A DNA stretch of 64,000 nt from Cryptomeria japonica (lineage: Eukaryota > Streptophyta > Pinopsida > Cupressales > Cupressaceae). The stretch covers positions 697,914,656-697,978,655 of the forward strand of contig NC_081412.1 in NCBI RefSeq assembly GCF_030272615.1. The letters run 5' to 3'. The position numbers and the translations under genes were made by a program. Under the pieces are notes generated by a model. It was not told where the DNA came from. It saw only the letters and a list, made by a program, of their open reading frames with translations, and ran no database searches. Shown here in pieces: positions 22,158 through 33,265 of this stretch (positions within the stretch are counted from its first letter, which is position 1; every line of letters begins with the position of its first letter).

Positions 22158-23759
22158 TGTTGGCATTATGTGAACCAACATGAGCCTTATGTGAACTGGC
22201 ATTAAGACATAATGATAGTGTATGTTGTCATTGAAGTCAATATGAGACATAGTGTGAACCAGCACATGTGATAAGTGAAGAAAGAGGTACCGACATATGT
22301 GTAAACTGGTATATGCCAAAGTGAAGCGGCACATTTGTTCAAGGTGAACTGGCATGTAGTTATGGGAACTGACACACGGAAGCACTGTATAACTACCGGT
22401 TGGTAGGCAGATTCCACTTTGGGGTTTCTGATTGGAGTACCCCAAGTTCGTGTGACTCAATCAGTGATCTTTGTGTGATGTGTTAGCAGTATGATGGAGA
22501 ATAGATCGCGTTGCCACGTAAGCTCTATGGGCATGAAGGATCTTCCATGAAGATGACTATTCCTATCTACCTCGAGAATGTGCAAAGTCTGTCAAATGGT
22601 GATAACGCGTGATGGGTTATCAGCCGCCATGAAAACAGTGGATAATGGATGATGGAGAATGTCTTGAGATCGACTCAAGATTGGTGCATTTAATGCAGTA
22701 TGATTCAATGGTCAGGATCGAACCGTTTGAGTTGCTCAACCTAACAGGTTTAGGGTTTAGGATTTTTGTTACCGACCTGTATGTTCCCTATAAGGTCTAT
22801 GTTAGGTTTTTGTCTGAAGTTGTTGGCAAAAGTTGTGAGTGTGTATCCAAGGAAAGTGATACGTGATTCTTGCCAGACCAAAGGAGAGAAGAGATACCTG
22901 CAAAGTGAATGTGCAGAAGGAAAAGAGGAGCCTAAACGGATTTGCATTAGCATTAAGTGTTGTTAATAGATCATTGTAATTCCTATTGATCTCTAACCAC
23001 ATCAACAGTTGTAAAATCCCATAACAGGGTAGCCTTAACTGGCTTGATTCAAAATCCCTTAGATCGGGTGGCCTTAACTGGCTTGTTTCAAATCCCTTAA
23101 CTGGGTAACTCGAGGCTAATGAGTTCTGAGAAGCTAGAGAAGCTTAGGAGATCCTTTCAGCTATTGAGTTCTTAAAATCCTCTAACAAGGTGACCCTACC
23201 GGGTTTAACCCTTAACCGACTGATCCTTAATAGGATCGGTTCCTACCAAAACCTATTGTAATGTTCTTAACCAGACAAGGCTCCTAATAGAGCGGACTTC
23301 CAAAGAGTTCAAAAAGAAGCTTGTGGTTATTCATCCCCACCATGGTTTTTCCAGTTGGGTTTCCACATGAAAAATATGTGTGTCATGTGTAATACTCTTG
23401 TCTTGCGATGCTCTGTTTTATCTGTTATTCACATGAAGGTTCTATGTTTTATGCCTACCTATAAAACATATTGAACTCACTATTGTGAAGATTTGATGGT
23501 TAAGTCTACTAGTTCATGCATGTGAATATTATGATAATGTGATATTGAGCTAAGAGAAAAGCTTATTGAGTGACCGGTTCATGACTGATTGAGCTATACT
23601 AGATGTTACCAGTCACATTCTATTTTACCGATATCTCTATTTATCAGTCATTTGGAGTGTTTGTTGTCAAACTAGTCTTGGACTATATTTGTGTTTGTAC
23701 TAATTCACCCCCCCTTCTCAGTACCATTTTGGTACTAGAGGTTCATCATTGAGTTATCA
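22158..23759 (+). repeat. 5' LTR of Copia A
   Basis: 1,602 bp, TGTTGGCATTATG ... GAGTTATCA. It has a short internal duplication near the start (GTGAACC/GTGAACT units) that the 3' LTR lacks. It contains repeated AACCGG/AACTGG words near both ends, a telomere-like TTTAGGG pair, a TATA box and a C-rich tract before GTACCATTTTGGTAC. Confidence 0.95.
22747..22795 (+). promoter_or_regulatory. Telo-box-like motif and TATA box in the Copia A LTR
   Basis: GGTTTAGGGTTTAGG (22747-22761) lies about 30 bases before TATAAGG (22789-22795). The pair is kept in the 3' LTR (28672-28687 and 28714-28720) and in both Copia B LTRs (minus strand, near 53896-53945 and 47928-47975). Telo-boxes near the start site are known in plant promoters; the role here is inferred. 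Confidence 0.55.
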
Positions 23760-23761
23760 AT

Positions 23762-23773
23762 TGGTATCAGAGC
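23762..23773 (+). other. Primer binding site of Copia A (initiator tRNA-Met type)
   Basis: TGGTATCAGAGC lies two bases after the LTR end. It is the usual plant Copia primer site, complementary to the 3' end of initiator methionine tRNA. Identical sites occur in Copia B and element C. Confidence 0.9.
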
Positions 23774-23828
23774 GTTCCAAGTCCTCTGTGTCATAAGCTT
23801 AACCGCTTCAGGAAAAGATCCTAGCCAA

Positions 23829-24467
23829 ATGATGAAGAGTGAAGGTCCAAAGTTCAACAGGGAAAACTTTGGTATATGGAAAGATAGGATGAAGATATTC
23901 ATCAAAATCATGGGTGTTCAACACTGGAGTTATGTTGAAAATGTATATGTTATTCCTACTGGTACTCTCATCGATGACCAAAAGAGAGAGATACAAGAAA
24001 ATGGGCAAGTCATGGAAGCCCTCATCAGTAGTCTATCTGACATTGAGTTTATTGATGTTCAAGACAAGGCAAATCCCAAAGAAGTATGGGACGCTCTTGA
24101 AAATATCTATGGCGGTGATGAGCATGTAAAACACGCTAAGGAAGAAAGCTTGAGAGGAAAGTTTGAAGACATGCAGATGGTTGAAGGAGAGACCATTCAG
24201 CAGTATGGAATAATAATCAAAACAGTTGTTGGAGAAATAAAGAGTGCAGGTGGCAAAATAGAAGATTCCACTATGGTCAGTAAAGTCCTGAGATCCTTGT
24301 TGTTGGTCTATGCAATAAGGGTTGCTGCTATTCAGGAGCTGAGATCAATAGACAAGTCTAAGGCATCCTTGGACTCCATCATAGCCAAGTTGATAGCCTA
24401 TGAGCTGAATAGTTTTGATGGTAGTGTTAAAAAGTCAGAATCATCTTTTAAAGCTTCTGCTATATGA
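23829..24467 (+). CDS. Copia A Gag, N-terminal part
   Basis: 212 codons, starting at the first ATG after the PBS (ATGATGAAG). It has the typical Copia Gag fold region (NFGIWKDRMKIFI at the start, DIEFIDVQDKANPKEVWDAL, then GKFEDMQMVEGETIQQYGI). It ends at TGA (24465-24467), where Copia B reads a different codon, so the stop is a mutation inside the original gag-pol frame. Gag would form the particle that packages the element RNA. Confidence 0.85.
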   Translation: MMKSEGPKFNRENFGIWKDRMKIFIKIMGVQHWSYVENVYVIPTGTLIDDQKREIQENGQVMEALISSLSDIEFIDVQDKANPKEVWDALENIYGGDEHVKHAKEESLRGKFEDMQMVEGETIQQYGIIIKTVVGEIKSAGGKIEDSTMVSKVLRSLLLVYAIRVAAIQELRSIDKSKASLDSIIAKLIAYELNSFDGSVKKSESSFKASAI

Positions 24468-27400
24468 TCCAGAAAAGGAAAAGAGGCTAGCACTAGTGGG
24501 GAACCTAGTCAAAACAGAGAAATGAAGGATGAAGAGTTTCTGATGGAATTTGAAGCTCTTCTAGCCAAGAGATTTCCAAAAGGGACTGGTAAATACAAAG
24601 GTAAGCTCCCTTTGAAATGTTTCTCATGTAATCGGATAGGACATATTGCTATGAACTATCCTAATAGTGACAACAAGGACAAACCGGAAAGGTTCAAGAA
24701 ATTCAAAGGAGGAAACCGGAGAAATTGTTTTATGGCAGTTGATGAAGGTGTGATAGATGAGGAATCAGAAGATGAAGAGAATGAAGACATTGTGTTTGTT
24801 GTTGTAAAGGAAGATGTGGCAGACAAGAAGGCTCTTGTCTCCCAGTTTGAAAATTCAAATGAATGGATCATTGATAGTGGTTGTTCTCACCATATGACTG
24901 GTGACCAGAGCAAGTATCTATCCTTGGAGGAGTATGATGGTGGTGTGGTTCGCTTTGGAAATGACACACCTTGCATGGTCAAAGGCAGAGGGTCCATCTC
25001 TTTGACTGGAAAGAGTAGTGCTGACAATGTGTACTGGGTTGATGGTCTATGACACAACCTTCTAAGTGTTGCCTAGCTAAACGACAGTGGTCTCACTCTG
25101 CAATTCAAGAATGGAGTTTGTAGAATCAAAGGTAACCTATTTCATCTGAATGCAAATATAAGTACATGTCTTATGGCTAAGCTTGATGATAGCTGGATAT
25201 GGCATAGGAGGTTCTGCCATGTGAACTTTGATAACATTGTGAAGGCTAGTAAGATCAAGGTGTTAGAGGGTTGCTGGTGCTGAGCAAATCAGATAATACC
25301 TTGTGTAGTGAATTTCAATTGGGGAAAATGTCTTCCTCAACCTTTAAAGGTAAATCTTTCACTGTTGACAACTTGCTTGATCTTGTGCATGCTGATCTAT
25401 GTGGTCCTATGAAAACTAGAAGTGTGTAGGGTGATAGGTACTTCATGATTCTAACTAATGACTGCTCAAGAATGATGTGGGTCACATTCTTGAAAGACAA
25501 GTCTAAAGCTTTTGGGAAATTCAAAGCATTCAAAGCATTAGTGGAGAAGGAAAGCGGTAAAAGGATCAAATGTCTCAGAACTGATCAAGGAGGGGAATTC
25601 ACTTCCAGTGAATTCAACAAGATTGTGAAGAATTTGGCATCAAGACATAGCTGTCTACCCCCCGAACTCCACAACAAAATGGCCTAGCAGAGAGGAATAA
25701 CTAGACTATGGTTGAAGTAGCTAGAACCATGTTGATCCAAGGAAAGGTTGATCACACCTTCTGGAGAGAAGTAGTGATCACTGTAGTCTACACTATGAAC
25801 CGGGTACTCATCAAAAAGGGTAAGGAAAAAACTCCTTATGAGTATTGGACCAGTAAGACACCTGTGGTTAACTACTTTAAGGTATTTGGTAGCAAATGTT
25901 ACATCAAGAGGAGTGAACATCAGGGTAAATTTGAAGCTAAATGTGATGAGGGAATATTTCTAGGATATTCCACCAAGAGTAAAGCTTAAAAGTGCTACAA
26001 CAATAGGACTCAGAGAATTATGGAAAGCATCAATGTAAAAGTTGATGAATCCTCTTAGAAGACTAAGGAAACCGGCAGTGAGCAAGTTGTAAATGAACTG
26101 GTTGCAACCTTCTGGGAACCGATTGTCAGTCAACCTAGTACCAGTAATAGTGTTCCTGAATTGGAAAATGTTGATACTGATGAAGATAAGGATGAAGAAG
26201 AAAAGCAAGAAGAACCAATTAAGACCATTCCTCGGTATGTCAAGTTGAATCATGATCCCAAGCATATCATAGGTGATAAGGATACAGGAATCCTTACTAG
26301 AAGAAAGATCAGAGAAAACTTATGCATGATCTCTGAATTTGAGCCTAAGTCATTCAAAGAGGCTCATAAAGATGAAGATTGGATCAAGGCAATGGAAGAA
26401 GAACTTGACTAGATATAGAAAACTGGTACATGGTCCTTGGTTCCCAGACCAGAGCATAAAAATGTCATTGGCACCAAATGGGTGTTCAGAAATAAGTTGA
26501 ATGAGGATGGCATAGTGATTAGGAATAAAGCTAGACTGGTATGCAAAGGATATGCTCAAGAAGAAGGTGAAGACTATGGGGAAACCTTTGCTCCTGTAGC
26601 CAGATTAGAAGGAGTTTGTATGCTTCTTGCATATGCAACTTTTAAGAGATTCAAGGTATATAAAATGGATGTAAAATCTGCATTCCTAAATGGTGTACTT
26701 GAAGAGGAGGTATATATTGAGCAACCAGATGGGTTTACCCTATCTGAAGATAGTGACATGGTATGTAGGCTACATAAAGCATTATATGGTCTGAAGAAAG
26801 CACCTAGGGCATGGTATGAGAACCTACATTCCCATCTTGTGAAGATTGGATTTGAGAGAAAAAGTGAAGATAGCAATATCTACTTAAAGTCTGAAGAAGA
26901 TCATATTCTAATCTATGAAGTTTTTGTTGATGACATCATCTTTGGTGGAGATGACAAGATGAGTCATGAGTATGCTGATGAGATGAAGAAAGAGTTTGAG
27001 ATGTCACTCATAGGGGAGATTAAGTTCTTCATTGGACTACAGATCCAGTAGATGAAAGATGGAATCTTCATCACTCAGTCCAAATATGTCAAAGAAGTGT
27101 TGAAGACTTTTGGCATGGAAGATAGCAAACCTGTTGGTACACTGATGGTGATCGGTTGCAAATTGACAAAGGAGGATGATTCTGCACTGGTTGATGAGAA
27201 GGAATACCAATTAATGATTGGTAAGTTGCATTATGTAGTGCATAGCAGACTGGATATTGCACATGCAGTTGGCATCATTGCAAGGTTCCTAAAGAGTCCA
27301 AGAGAATCTCACTTAAGTGCAGTCAAGCAAATTCTTAGGTATCTGAAGGGAACAGTTGACTATGGATTGTGGTACCCATACAACAATAATTTCAATCTGA

Positions 27401-27876
27401 AAGTATTCATAGATGTTGATTGGGCCAGTAATGTGGATGACAGGAAGAGCACAACCGGTGGTGCATTCTTTCTCGGTGGTAGACTGGTCTCATGGATGAG
27501 TAAAAAATAGAGTTGCATCTCATAGTCTACAGTGGAAGCAGAGTATGTTGCAGCTTTCATGAACTACACTCAGACATTCTGGATGAAGCATGTACTGGAA
27601 GGCTTCAAGATCCCTATATCTGAACCGGTAAGTATATTCTATGATAACACAAGTGCTATCAATACATCAAAGAATCTAGTTTTACATTCTAGAACTAAGA
27701 ATTTTGAGCTTAAGTATCATTTCTTGAGGGAAAAGGTTCAGAATAAAGAAATTGTACTGAAGCATGTGTCCAGTAAGGAGCAGTTAGCAGACATATTTAC
27801 CAAGCCTCTCCCAAAGATAACATTTGTGCATTTGAGAGGTGAATTAGGGGTATTGCCCCTTCAGGAGGTGAACTAA
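24468..27876 (+). pseudogene. Copia A remaining Gag and Pol, broken
   Basis: Zinc knuckle CFSCNRIGHIAMNY (last Cys replaced by Tyr); protease IIDSGCSHHM (DSG at 24873-24881); GAG-pre-integrase; integrase core (LRTDQGGEFTS); RT with FVDD at 26923-26934; and RNase H (DVDWASNVDDRKST, EAEYVA, ADIFTKPLP). The terminal stop is TAA at 27874-27876. Disruptions include stops at 25050-25052 and 27049-27051 (GLQIQ then TAG), TAG after RSV in integrase, a frame change near 25640-25700, and stops at 25987-25989, 26410-26412 and 27508-27510. Most are TAG. The same domains in Copia B are broken at other sites. Confidence 0.9.
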
Positions 27877-28091
27877 AAGTAATTGTTCCACATCAATCAG
27901 GTACTGAAAAGACAAATCTTTGGTTGATTGGTGTATTTATGGATGCTACACCTCAAGGGGAGCAGCATGATGAAATAGTGATGATTGTACCTCCACTTTG
28001 GCATTGTTGTCAAAGGGGGAGAAGGAGTGAACGGAAAAGATATCTGCAGCAAACGAGGAGAAGATATCTTTTGTATATTGCCATCAATGCC

Positions 28092-28103
28092 AAAGGGGGA
28101 GAT
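28092..28103 (+). other. Polypurine tract of Copia A
   Basis: AAAGGGGGAGAT lies right before the 3' LTR; a second block AAAGGGGGAGAAGG lies upstream at 28012. The same double arrangement occurs in element C. Confidence 0.9.
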
Positions 28104-29701
28104 TTTTGGCATTATGTGAACCGGCATGAAGACATAATGATACTGTATGTTGTCATTGATGTCAATATGAGACATAGTGTGAACCGGCACATGTGATAAG
28201 TGAAGAAAAAGGTACCAACATATGTGTAAACCGGTATATGCCAAAGTGAAGCGGCACATTTGTTCAAGGTGAACTGACATGTAGTTATGGGAATTGGCAC
28301 ATGGAAGCACTATATGACTACCGGTTGGTAGGCAGCTTCCACTTCGGGGTTTTCGGTTGGAGTACCTCAAGTCTATGTGACTCAATCGGTGATCTTTGTG
28401 TGATGTGTTAGTAGTATGATGGAGGATAGATCGTGTTGCCACATAAGCTCTGTGGGCGTGAAGGATTTTGTATGAAGATGACTATTCCAATCTACCTCGG
28501 GAATGTGCAAAGTCTATCAAACGGTGATAACACGTGATGGGTTATTAGCTGCCATGAAAATGGTAGATAATGGATGATGGAGAATGTCTTGAGATCGACT
28601 CAAGATTGGTGCATTTAATGCAGTATGATTCAACGGTCAGGATTGAACCGTTTGAGTTGCTCAACCTAACAGGTTTAGGGTTTAGGGTTTTTGCTACCGA
28701 CCTGTACGTTCCCTATAAGGTCTATGTTAGGTTTCTATCTGAAGTTGTTGGCAAAAGTTATGAGTGTGTATCCAAGGAAAGAGATACGTGATTCTTGCCA
28801 GACCAAAGGAGAGAAGAGATGCCTGCAAAGTGAATGTGCAGAAGGAAAAGAGGAGCCTAAATGGATCTGCATTAGCATTGAGTGTTGTTAACAAATCATT
28901 GTAATTATTGTTGATCTCTAACCACTTCAACAGTTGTAAAATCCCCTAATAGGGTAGCCTTAACTGGCTTGATTCAAAATCCCTTAAATCGGGTGGCCTT
29001 AACCGACTTGTTTCAAATCCCTTAACCGAGTAACTCAAGGCTAATGAGTTATGAGAAGATAGAGAAGCTTAGGAGATCCTTTCAGCTATTGAGTTCTTAA
29101 AATCCTCTAACAAGGTGACCCTATCGGGTTTAACCCTTAACCGAGTATCCCTTAACCAGGTGACCCTTAACAAGATCGGTTCCTACCAGAACCTATTGTA
29201 ATGTTCTTAATCAGACAAGGCTCCTAACAGAGTGAACTTCCAAAGAGTTCAAAAAGCATCTTGTGGGTGGTCATCCCCACCGTGGTTTTTCCCAATTGGG
29301 TTTCCACGTGAAAAATATGTGTGTCATGTGTAATACTCTTGTCTTGTGATGCTATGTTTTATCTATTATGCACATGAAGGTTCTATGTTTTACACCTATC
29401 TATAAAACATATTGAACTCACTATTGTGAAGATTTGATGGTTAAGTCTACTAGTTCATGCATGTGAATATTATGATAATGTGGTATTGAGCTAAGAGAAA
29501 AGATTATTGAGTGACCGATTCATGATTCATTGAGCTATACTAGATGTTACTGGTCGCACTCTGTTTTACCGGTATCTCTATTTATCAGTCATTTGGAGTG
29601 TTTGTTGTCAAATTGGTCTTGGACTATATTTGTGTTTGTACTAATTCACCCCCCCCCTCTCAGTACCATTTTGGTACTAGTGGTTCATCATTGAGTTATC
29701 A
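28104..29701 (+). repeat. 3' LTR of Copia A
   Basis: 1,598 bp; it begins TTTTGGCATTATG, with the expected TG mutated to TT, and ends GAGTTATCA. It matches the 5' LTR along its length with scattered transitions and small gaps. Confidence 0.95.
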
Positions 29702-30183
29702 ACTAGGTCATTTGGAGCCTTCTTGGTTTTGTCTGGTCTCTTACTAGTGGTCAGTAACCCTGTGACAACTTTCACAGCTTCCTTGGTGATCTTATGGATT
29801 GCATCTAGCTAGAAAAATTCTCCATGAACTCTGCTTAACACTATCCTAATCACATCCTTAGGGAATTCAGGAATGCTAAGGATTTCTGTGAATCCTAGGG
29901 TTTCAATAACCTTGTGTTCATCTTTAACATTGTCAGTAACATCACATATTACGGTTTTATACATGGTTTTGATTTCCTCATCTCCTAACTCTTCAATGTT
30001 GCAGTGGATGTACATTCTAGGGTCTTCAGCATATACAACACCTTTAGGGATTTGAGAAAAAGCACCTATGGTATCATCCTTCTTTGCTATCTCAGGGACT
30101 AACTGAAATACGGGCCTAGGTCTTTTAATTACTTCAACAATAGTAGGGTTTGCTATGTATTCAATTGTAGAGGTGGATGCCAT
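29702..30183 (-). pseudogene. Element C ORF2, N-terminal part
   Basis: It starts at ATG (30183), MASTSTIEYIANPTIVEVI, and runs 160 codons to the Copia A insertion point; the frame resumes at 22152 downward. A TAG at 29809-29811 (after HGEFF) breaks it. The segment looks globular and acidic, with no motif I can assign. It lies 302 bases after the gag stop, so ORF2 is a separate frame and not a gag fusion. Confidence 0.7.
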
Positions 30184-30485
30184 GATTAAATACCTTTTTC
30201 TACCTTGGGTGGATGATTCCTTGGAGTGTGCTTGCTTCTTGCTCGAAATGCCTTAGCTCAGAATCTTTGTGCTCTCTGAAAATTTGAAATCATGATGAAA
30301 TGAAATGGAGCCAAAACCTTATTTTTATAAAGTCTTTTCGCCATCTACCACATTAATTGCATGCCGGTTAAGTATTCACTTAACATTGTCTATCAGTAAT
30401 AAGTAATTTTCAACTTCTTATCTCTAACTGAGGGAATAATTAGCACATGTGTCATTAGATTGTCAAACCCTCAAGGAAATTTTAT
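30184..30485 (-). other. Element C spacer between gag and ORF2
   Basis: About 300 bases with stops in the gag frame and no coding support. How ORF2 would be translated from the element RNA is not visible. Confidence 0.5.
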
Positions 30486-31619
30486 TCAATTAGATGAAGA
30501 ACTTCCTGTCGGTGGAGCACTGCTCTATCCTACACGTGAAGCATTGGTTGGTTCTACTGGTGGAGAAGTATTCCCAATATTTAGATCTGCTTTTCTAATC
30601 CATTGCTTTGAGAATTATTGCTTAACCTCTTCAACTTTTTCTTTACCTTTCAAGCTAGCACTTTTGTTGTCTACCGGTGTTCCTTTACTTCTACAAAATT
30701 TAGCAATATGCCCAATCTTGTTACATGCATAACAAGTTATATTATTCTTCTGAATAGCTTTCCCATAACCTATGTCGGTTTGTGTTCTGCATTGATTTGA
30801 TAAATGTCCAAATCTTCCACAAACATAACATCTCATATTCATTCTGCAGTTTTCAGAGTTATGACCAACTTTGTTGCATTTTGAACATTGACCAGTGGGT
30901 GTATTGATATTCTGATAATTCCTAGATCTACATTAAATTGTTCTATGACCATACTTATTACAGTTAAAGAATTTTCCTTTGAATTTATAAGAATTAGGTT
31001 GTCTTACCGGTTTTCCATGATCCTGAGTATTTGCAGTACCAAAGCTTTCACCAACTTCAAAGCCAATTCCAAAAGTGTCACCTTTAGGTTTTTGATTCTT
31101 TAGCAAGGTACCAAGTTCCTCTGAGCTTTTCTTGAATTTTTATTTGTGTTGATTTGTAGTTTCCAATTCTCTTTCCAAGATTTCTTTTTGTCTCATTAGT
31201 TCATTTGACTCATTCTAAGTATGCATCAGATTTGTCTTTAACATGTCATTTTCATAGCTAGGTCTTGTGTTCTCATTTGCTGCATCACTTAGTCTTTTGG
31301 TCAATTCTTCTTCATTCTTCTTCCTATCCTCAATCTCTTTGCAAAATCTCATAGTCATATCCTGCATTTCATTTTTTGTTGTCATGATCTCTTGTTTCAA
31401 CTTGCTTATCATATCATTAAGTGATTCCTTTTCATCATTCTCATTTTGCAGTTTTTCATAGAGTTCTCTTCTCTTATTTCTTGCAACAGTAAAATTATCT
31501 TGAAGTGCCTGAATGATATCCTAAGCTGCTCTTAAATCATCTTCTAATTTGATATTTTTCAATTTCTTTGCATCAAAGTCTATAAGAGCTCCTTCAAGTT
31601 GCTTCATCAGATTGTCCAT
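30486..31619 (-). pseudogene. Element C Gag: coiled coil plus four zinc knuckles
   Basis: It starts at ATG (31619) shortly after the PBS, MDNLMKQLEG. One frame runs to the TGA at 30488-30486. The first half is a long charged coiled coil (KLQNENDEKESLNDMISKLK). The second half has four CCHC-type knuckles: CNKYGH, with its last part cut by TAA; CSKCNKVGHNSENC; CYVCGRFGHLSNQC; and CYACNKIGHIAKFC. In-frame TAG/TAA codons follow LRAA, NLMHT, TNQHK, HRTI, EVKQ and SRVG; CAG/CAA-to-stop changes would explain most. No protease or RT frame follows. The same frame is also open back through the PBS into the LTR. Confidence 0.8.
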
Positions 31620-31676
31620 CTTTACCGATGTCAAGATCTTCCTCAAGCTGTTAGGCTTCTGAAAATAGAGGACCAG

Positions 31677-31688
31677 GCTCTGATACCA
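31677..31688 (-). other. Primer binding site of element C
   Basis: The minus strand reads TGGTATCAGAGC, two bases after the LTR end (CCCCTAACA, AT, TGG). It is identical to the Copia A and B sites. Confidence 0.9.
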
Positions 31689-31690
31689 AT

Positions 31691-32478
31691 TGTTAGGGGT
31701 CCCATAGATACTGAGAGGGGGGGGTGAATCAGTATCTGACCAGTAGTAAGAATTTCTTAAGTTAAAACATGCAGAACATAATATAACAGTGTACCAGTAT
31801 GCAAGAAATAATGCAATAAATAGAATCAAGAATATCCACATGAAAAGTACACCATAACACAAGATGTTTAACGAGGAAAAACCTCGGTGGGATTTGTGAC
31901 CCACAATATTCACTCACTGGCCAATAAGAGAATATTACTTACAATAGGGGCCTGCACATGTAGGAAGGCCAACTGCCTAGAGCTCACTACTCAATGGGAA
32001 GTCACACTGACTTACAATAAGGATTATATTAATCCAATGACTTGTACTGCTTTACAATAGCATCTTCAATGTCAGATTCAGTACCGGTTCTTTCTCTATT
32101 CCTTACATATACCCTTGACCTATAATTCGCACATTAGGTCTGCCTAATAATTTTCTTTATGCTCCTTACATCACTTCTTTAAATGTCTACAATGATCTCC
32201 TTTATATACAAGAGTCATTTTACAATTTGCCAAGTCAGCTTATAATAATAAACAAAATATTACATAACAGAAATCCTATCGACCTCTATGTCGGTATACA
32301 TATTTTCTTCTATGTCAGTTCTGGTGTAGAGTGATTTGTTGATGCTGGTGCACTATCTTGCCTGTGTAATGCTTTGCCGGTATGATGTCTTGCCAGTGCC
32401 ATAGGATTGCAAGGTTACCATCAATGACAAAACCTTCAATCACATACAATGTCTCATTGGAGTGTCCATATGCCAACA
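31691..32478 (-). repeat. 5' LTR of element C
   Basis: 788 bp; the plus strand reads TGTTAGGGGTCCC ... TATGCCAACA with intact TG/CA ends. The CATAC TSD follows. Confidence 0.9.
32201..32208 (-). promoter_or_regulatory. TATA box in the 5' LTR of element C
   Basis: The minus strand reads TATATAAAGGAG, at the same place as the box in the other LTR. It would drive the full-length RNA toward gag. Confidence 0.6.
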
Positions 32479-32877
32479 CATACCTCGGTCGGTGTGCCAA
32501 ATTTAGGGTTGTCCACGCCAACCTAAGGATTTTGGCCTCTTGGTGGAAAAGTTGCGTAACAACTTTTAAAAGTTGTCATGCAACTTTTGCAACTTTTGAG
32601 CAACTTCCCCAATGTTTCTCTTCATGACTCCTAGACCCACAATGGGCCAACCTAAGGACACCACCATGCTATGAAGGACCCCTAAACACCATAAAGACAC
32701 ATATACCCTCCATTTTCAAGAAAATCATAATCTTGACTTATGACCCCTAAGATCTCCTTTAGGACCCTAACTAGGACCTATGAGCACTTCGCTCATTATT
32801 TTATATACAATGGCTTCATAAGAAGCATAATACCAACAAAACAAGAAGGAGGGAGAGCTTGGAAGGGTGCTCCTACA
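32479..32877. other. Host repeat X between element C and the second GA block
   Basis: Noncoding. It continues the host sequence interrupted by element C after CATAC. It contains a 38-bp near-palindrome at 32549-32586 followed by two more AACTTTTG copies. Confidence 0.5.
32549..32586. repeat. 38-bp near-palindrome
   Basis: AAGTTGCGTAACAACTTTT followed directly by AAAAGTTGTCATGCAACTT; the second half is the reverse complement of the first except at two bases. GCAACTTTT repeats continue to 32608. Confidence 0.75.
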
Positions 32878-33265
32878 CCACAGAGATGGAGTGAATAAGT
32901 GAGATTTAGAGATAATGAGATATAAATATACATGAAGATAGATCTATAGGGATATAGAGAGAGGGGGGAAAAGATAGGGAGAGAAAGGAGGTGATAGAGA
33001 TAAGTAATATATAATTATAGGTAGGATAAGGTAAAGGAGGGAGATAAATAGAGAGAAGAGAGATTATTAAAGAGAAATATAGAAATAAGGAGTGACAATG
33101 ATGGAGTGGGAGAGGGAGAGATATGAATAAAAAGATGGAGATGTATGTAGAGATGCATGTGACTTGGTAATTTATTTATCTACATGGAATGAGAAAATAA
33201 GTGACATAAGTAGAGAAGAAAGAGATATATAAAATATATTATATAAGTATAGATAGACAAGTGAT
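32878..33265 (+). repeat. Purine-rich (GA) block, second copy
   Basis: Degenerate GAGATA, GAGAGAGG and GATAGA sequence, like 16437-17165 but without the palindromic array. It leads into X copy 2. Confidence 0.7.

Larger units (their letters stand above)
22158..29701 (+). mobile_element. Copia retrotransposon A
   Basis: LTRs are 22158-23759 and 28104-29701, with a 5-bp TSD GCTAG (22153-22157) / ACTAG (29702-29706), one transition apart. Order: LTR, PBS, gag, protease, integrase, RT, RNase H, PPT, LTR, which is the Copia order. It inserted into ORF2 of element C in the opposite orientation to C. It is the same family as Copia B. Many in-frame stops make it dead. Confidence 0.95.
18373..32478 (-). 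mobile_element. Non-autonomous LTR retrotransposon C (gag + large ORF2, no pol)
   Basis: LTRs at 18373-19177 and 31691-32478 are flanked by a perfect 5-bp TSD, CATAC (18368-18372 and 32479-32483). The order on the minus strand is 5' LTR, primer site (TGGTATCAGAGC), gag with zinc knuckles, ORF2, PPT, 3' LTR. Copia A interrupts ORF2. Without A and one TSD copy the element is about 6.55 kb. No protease, integrase or RT is seen, so it would need these from elsewhere. PBS, PPT and the first LTR bases match Copia A/B. Confidence 0.85.

Noticed and set aside
31521-31913. A gene spanning the LTR and PBS of element C
   Set aside because: The open frame crosses the LTR end and PBS only because no stop happens to occur; the natural gag start is the ATG at 31619 after the PBS.
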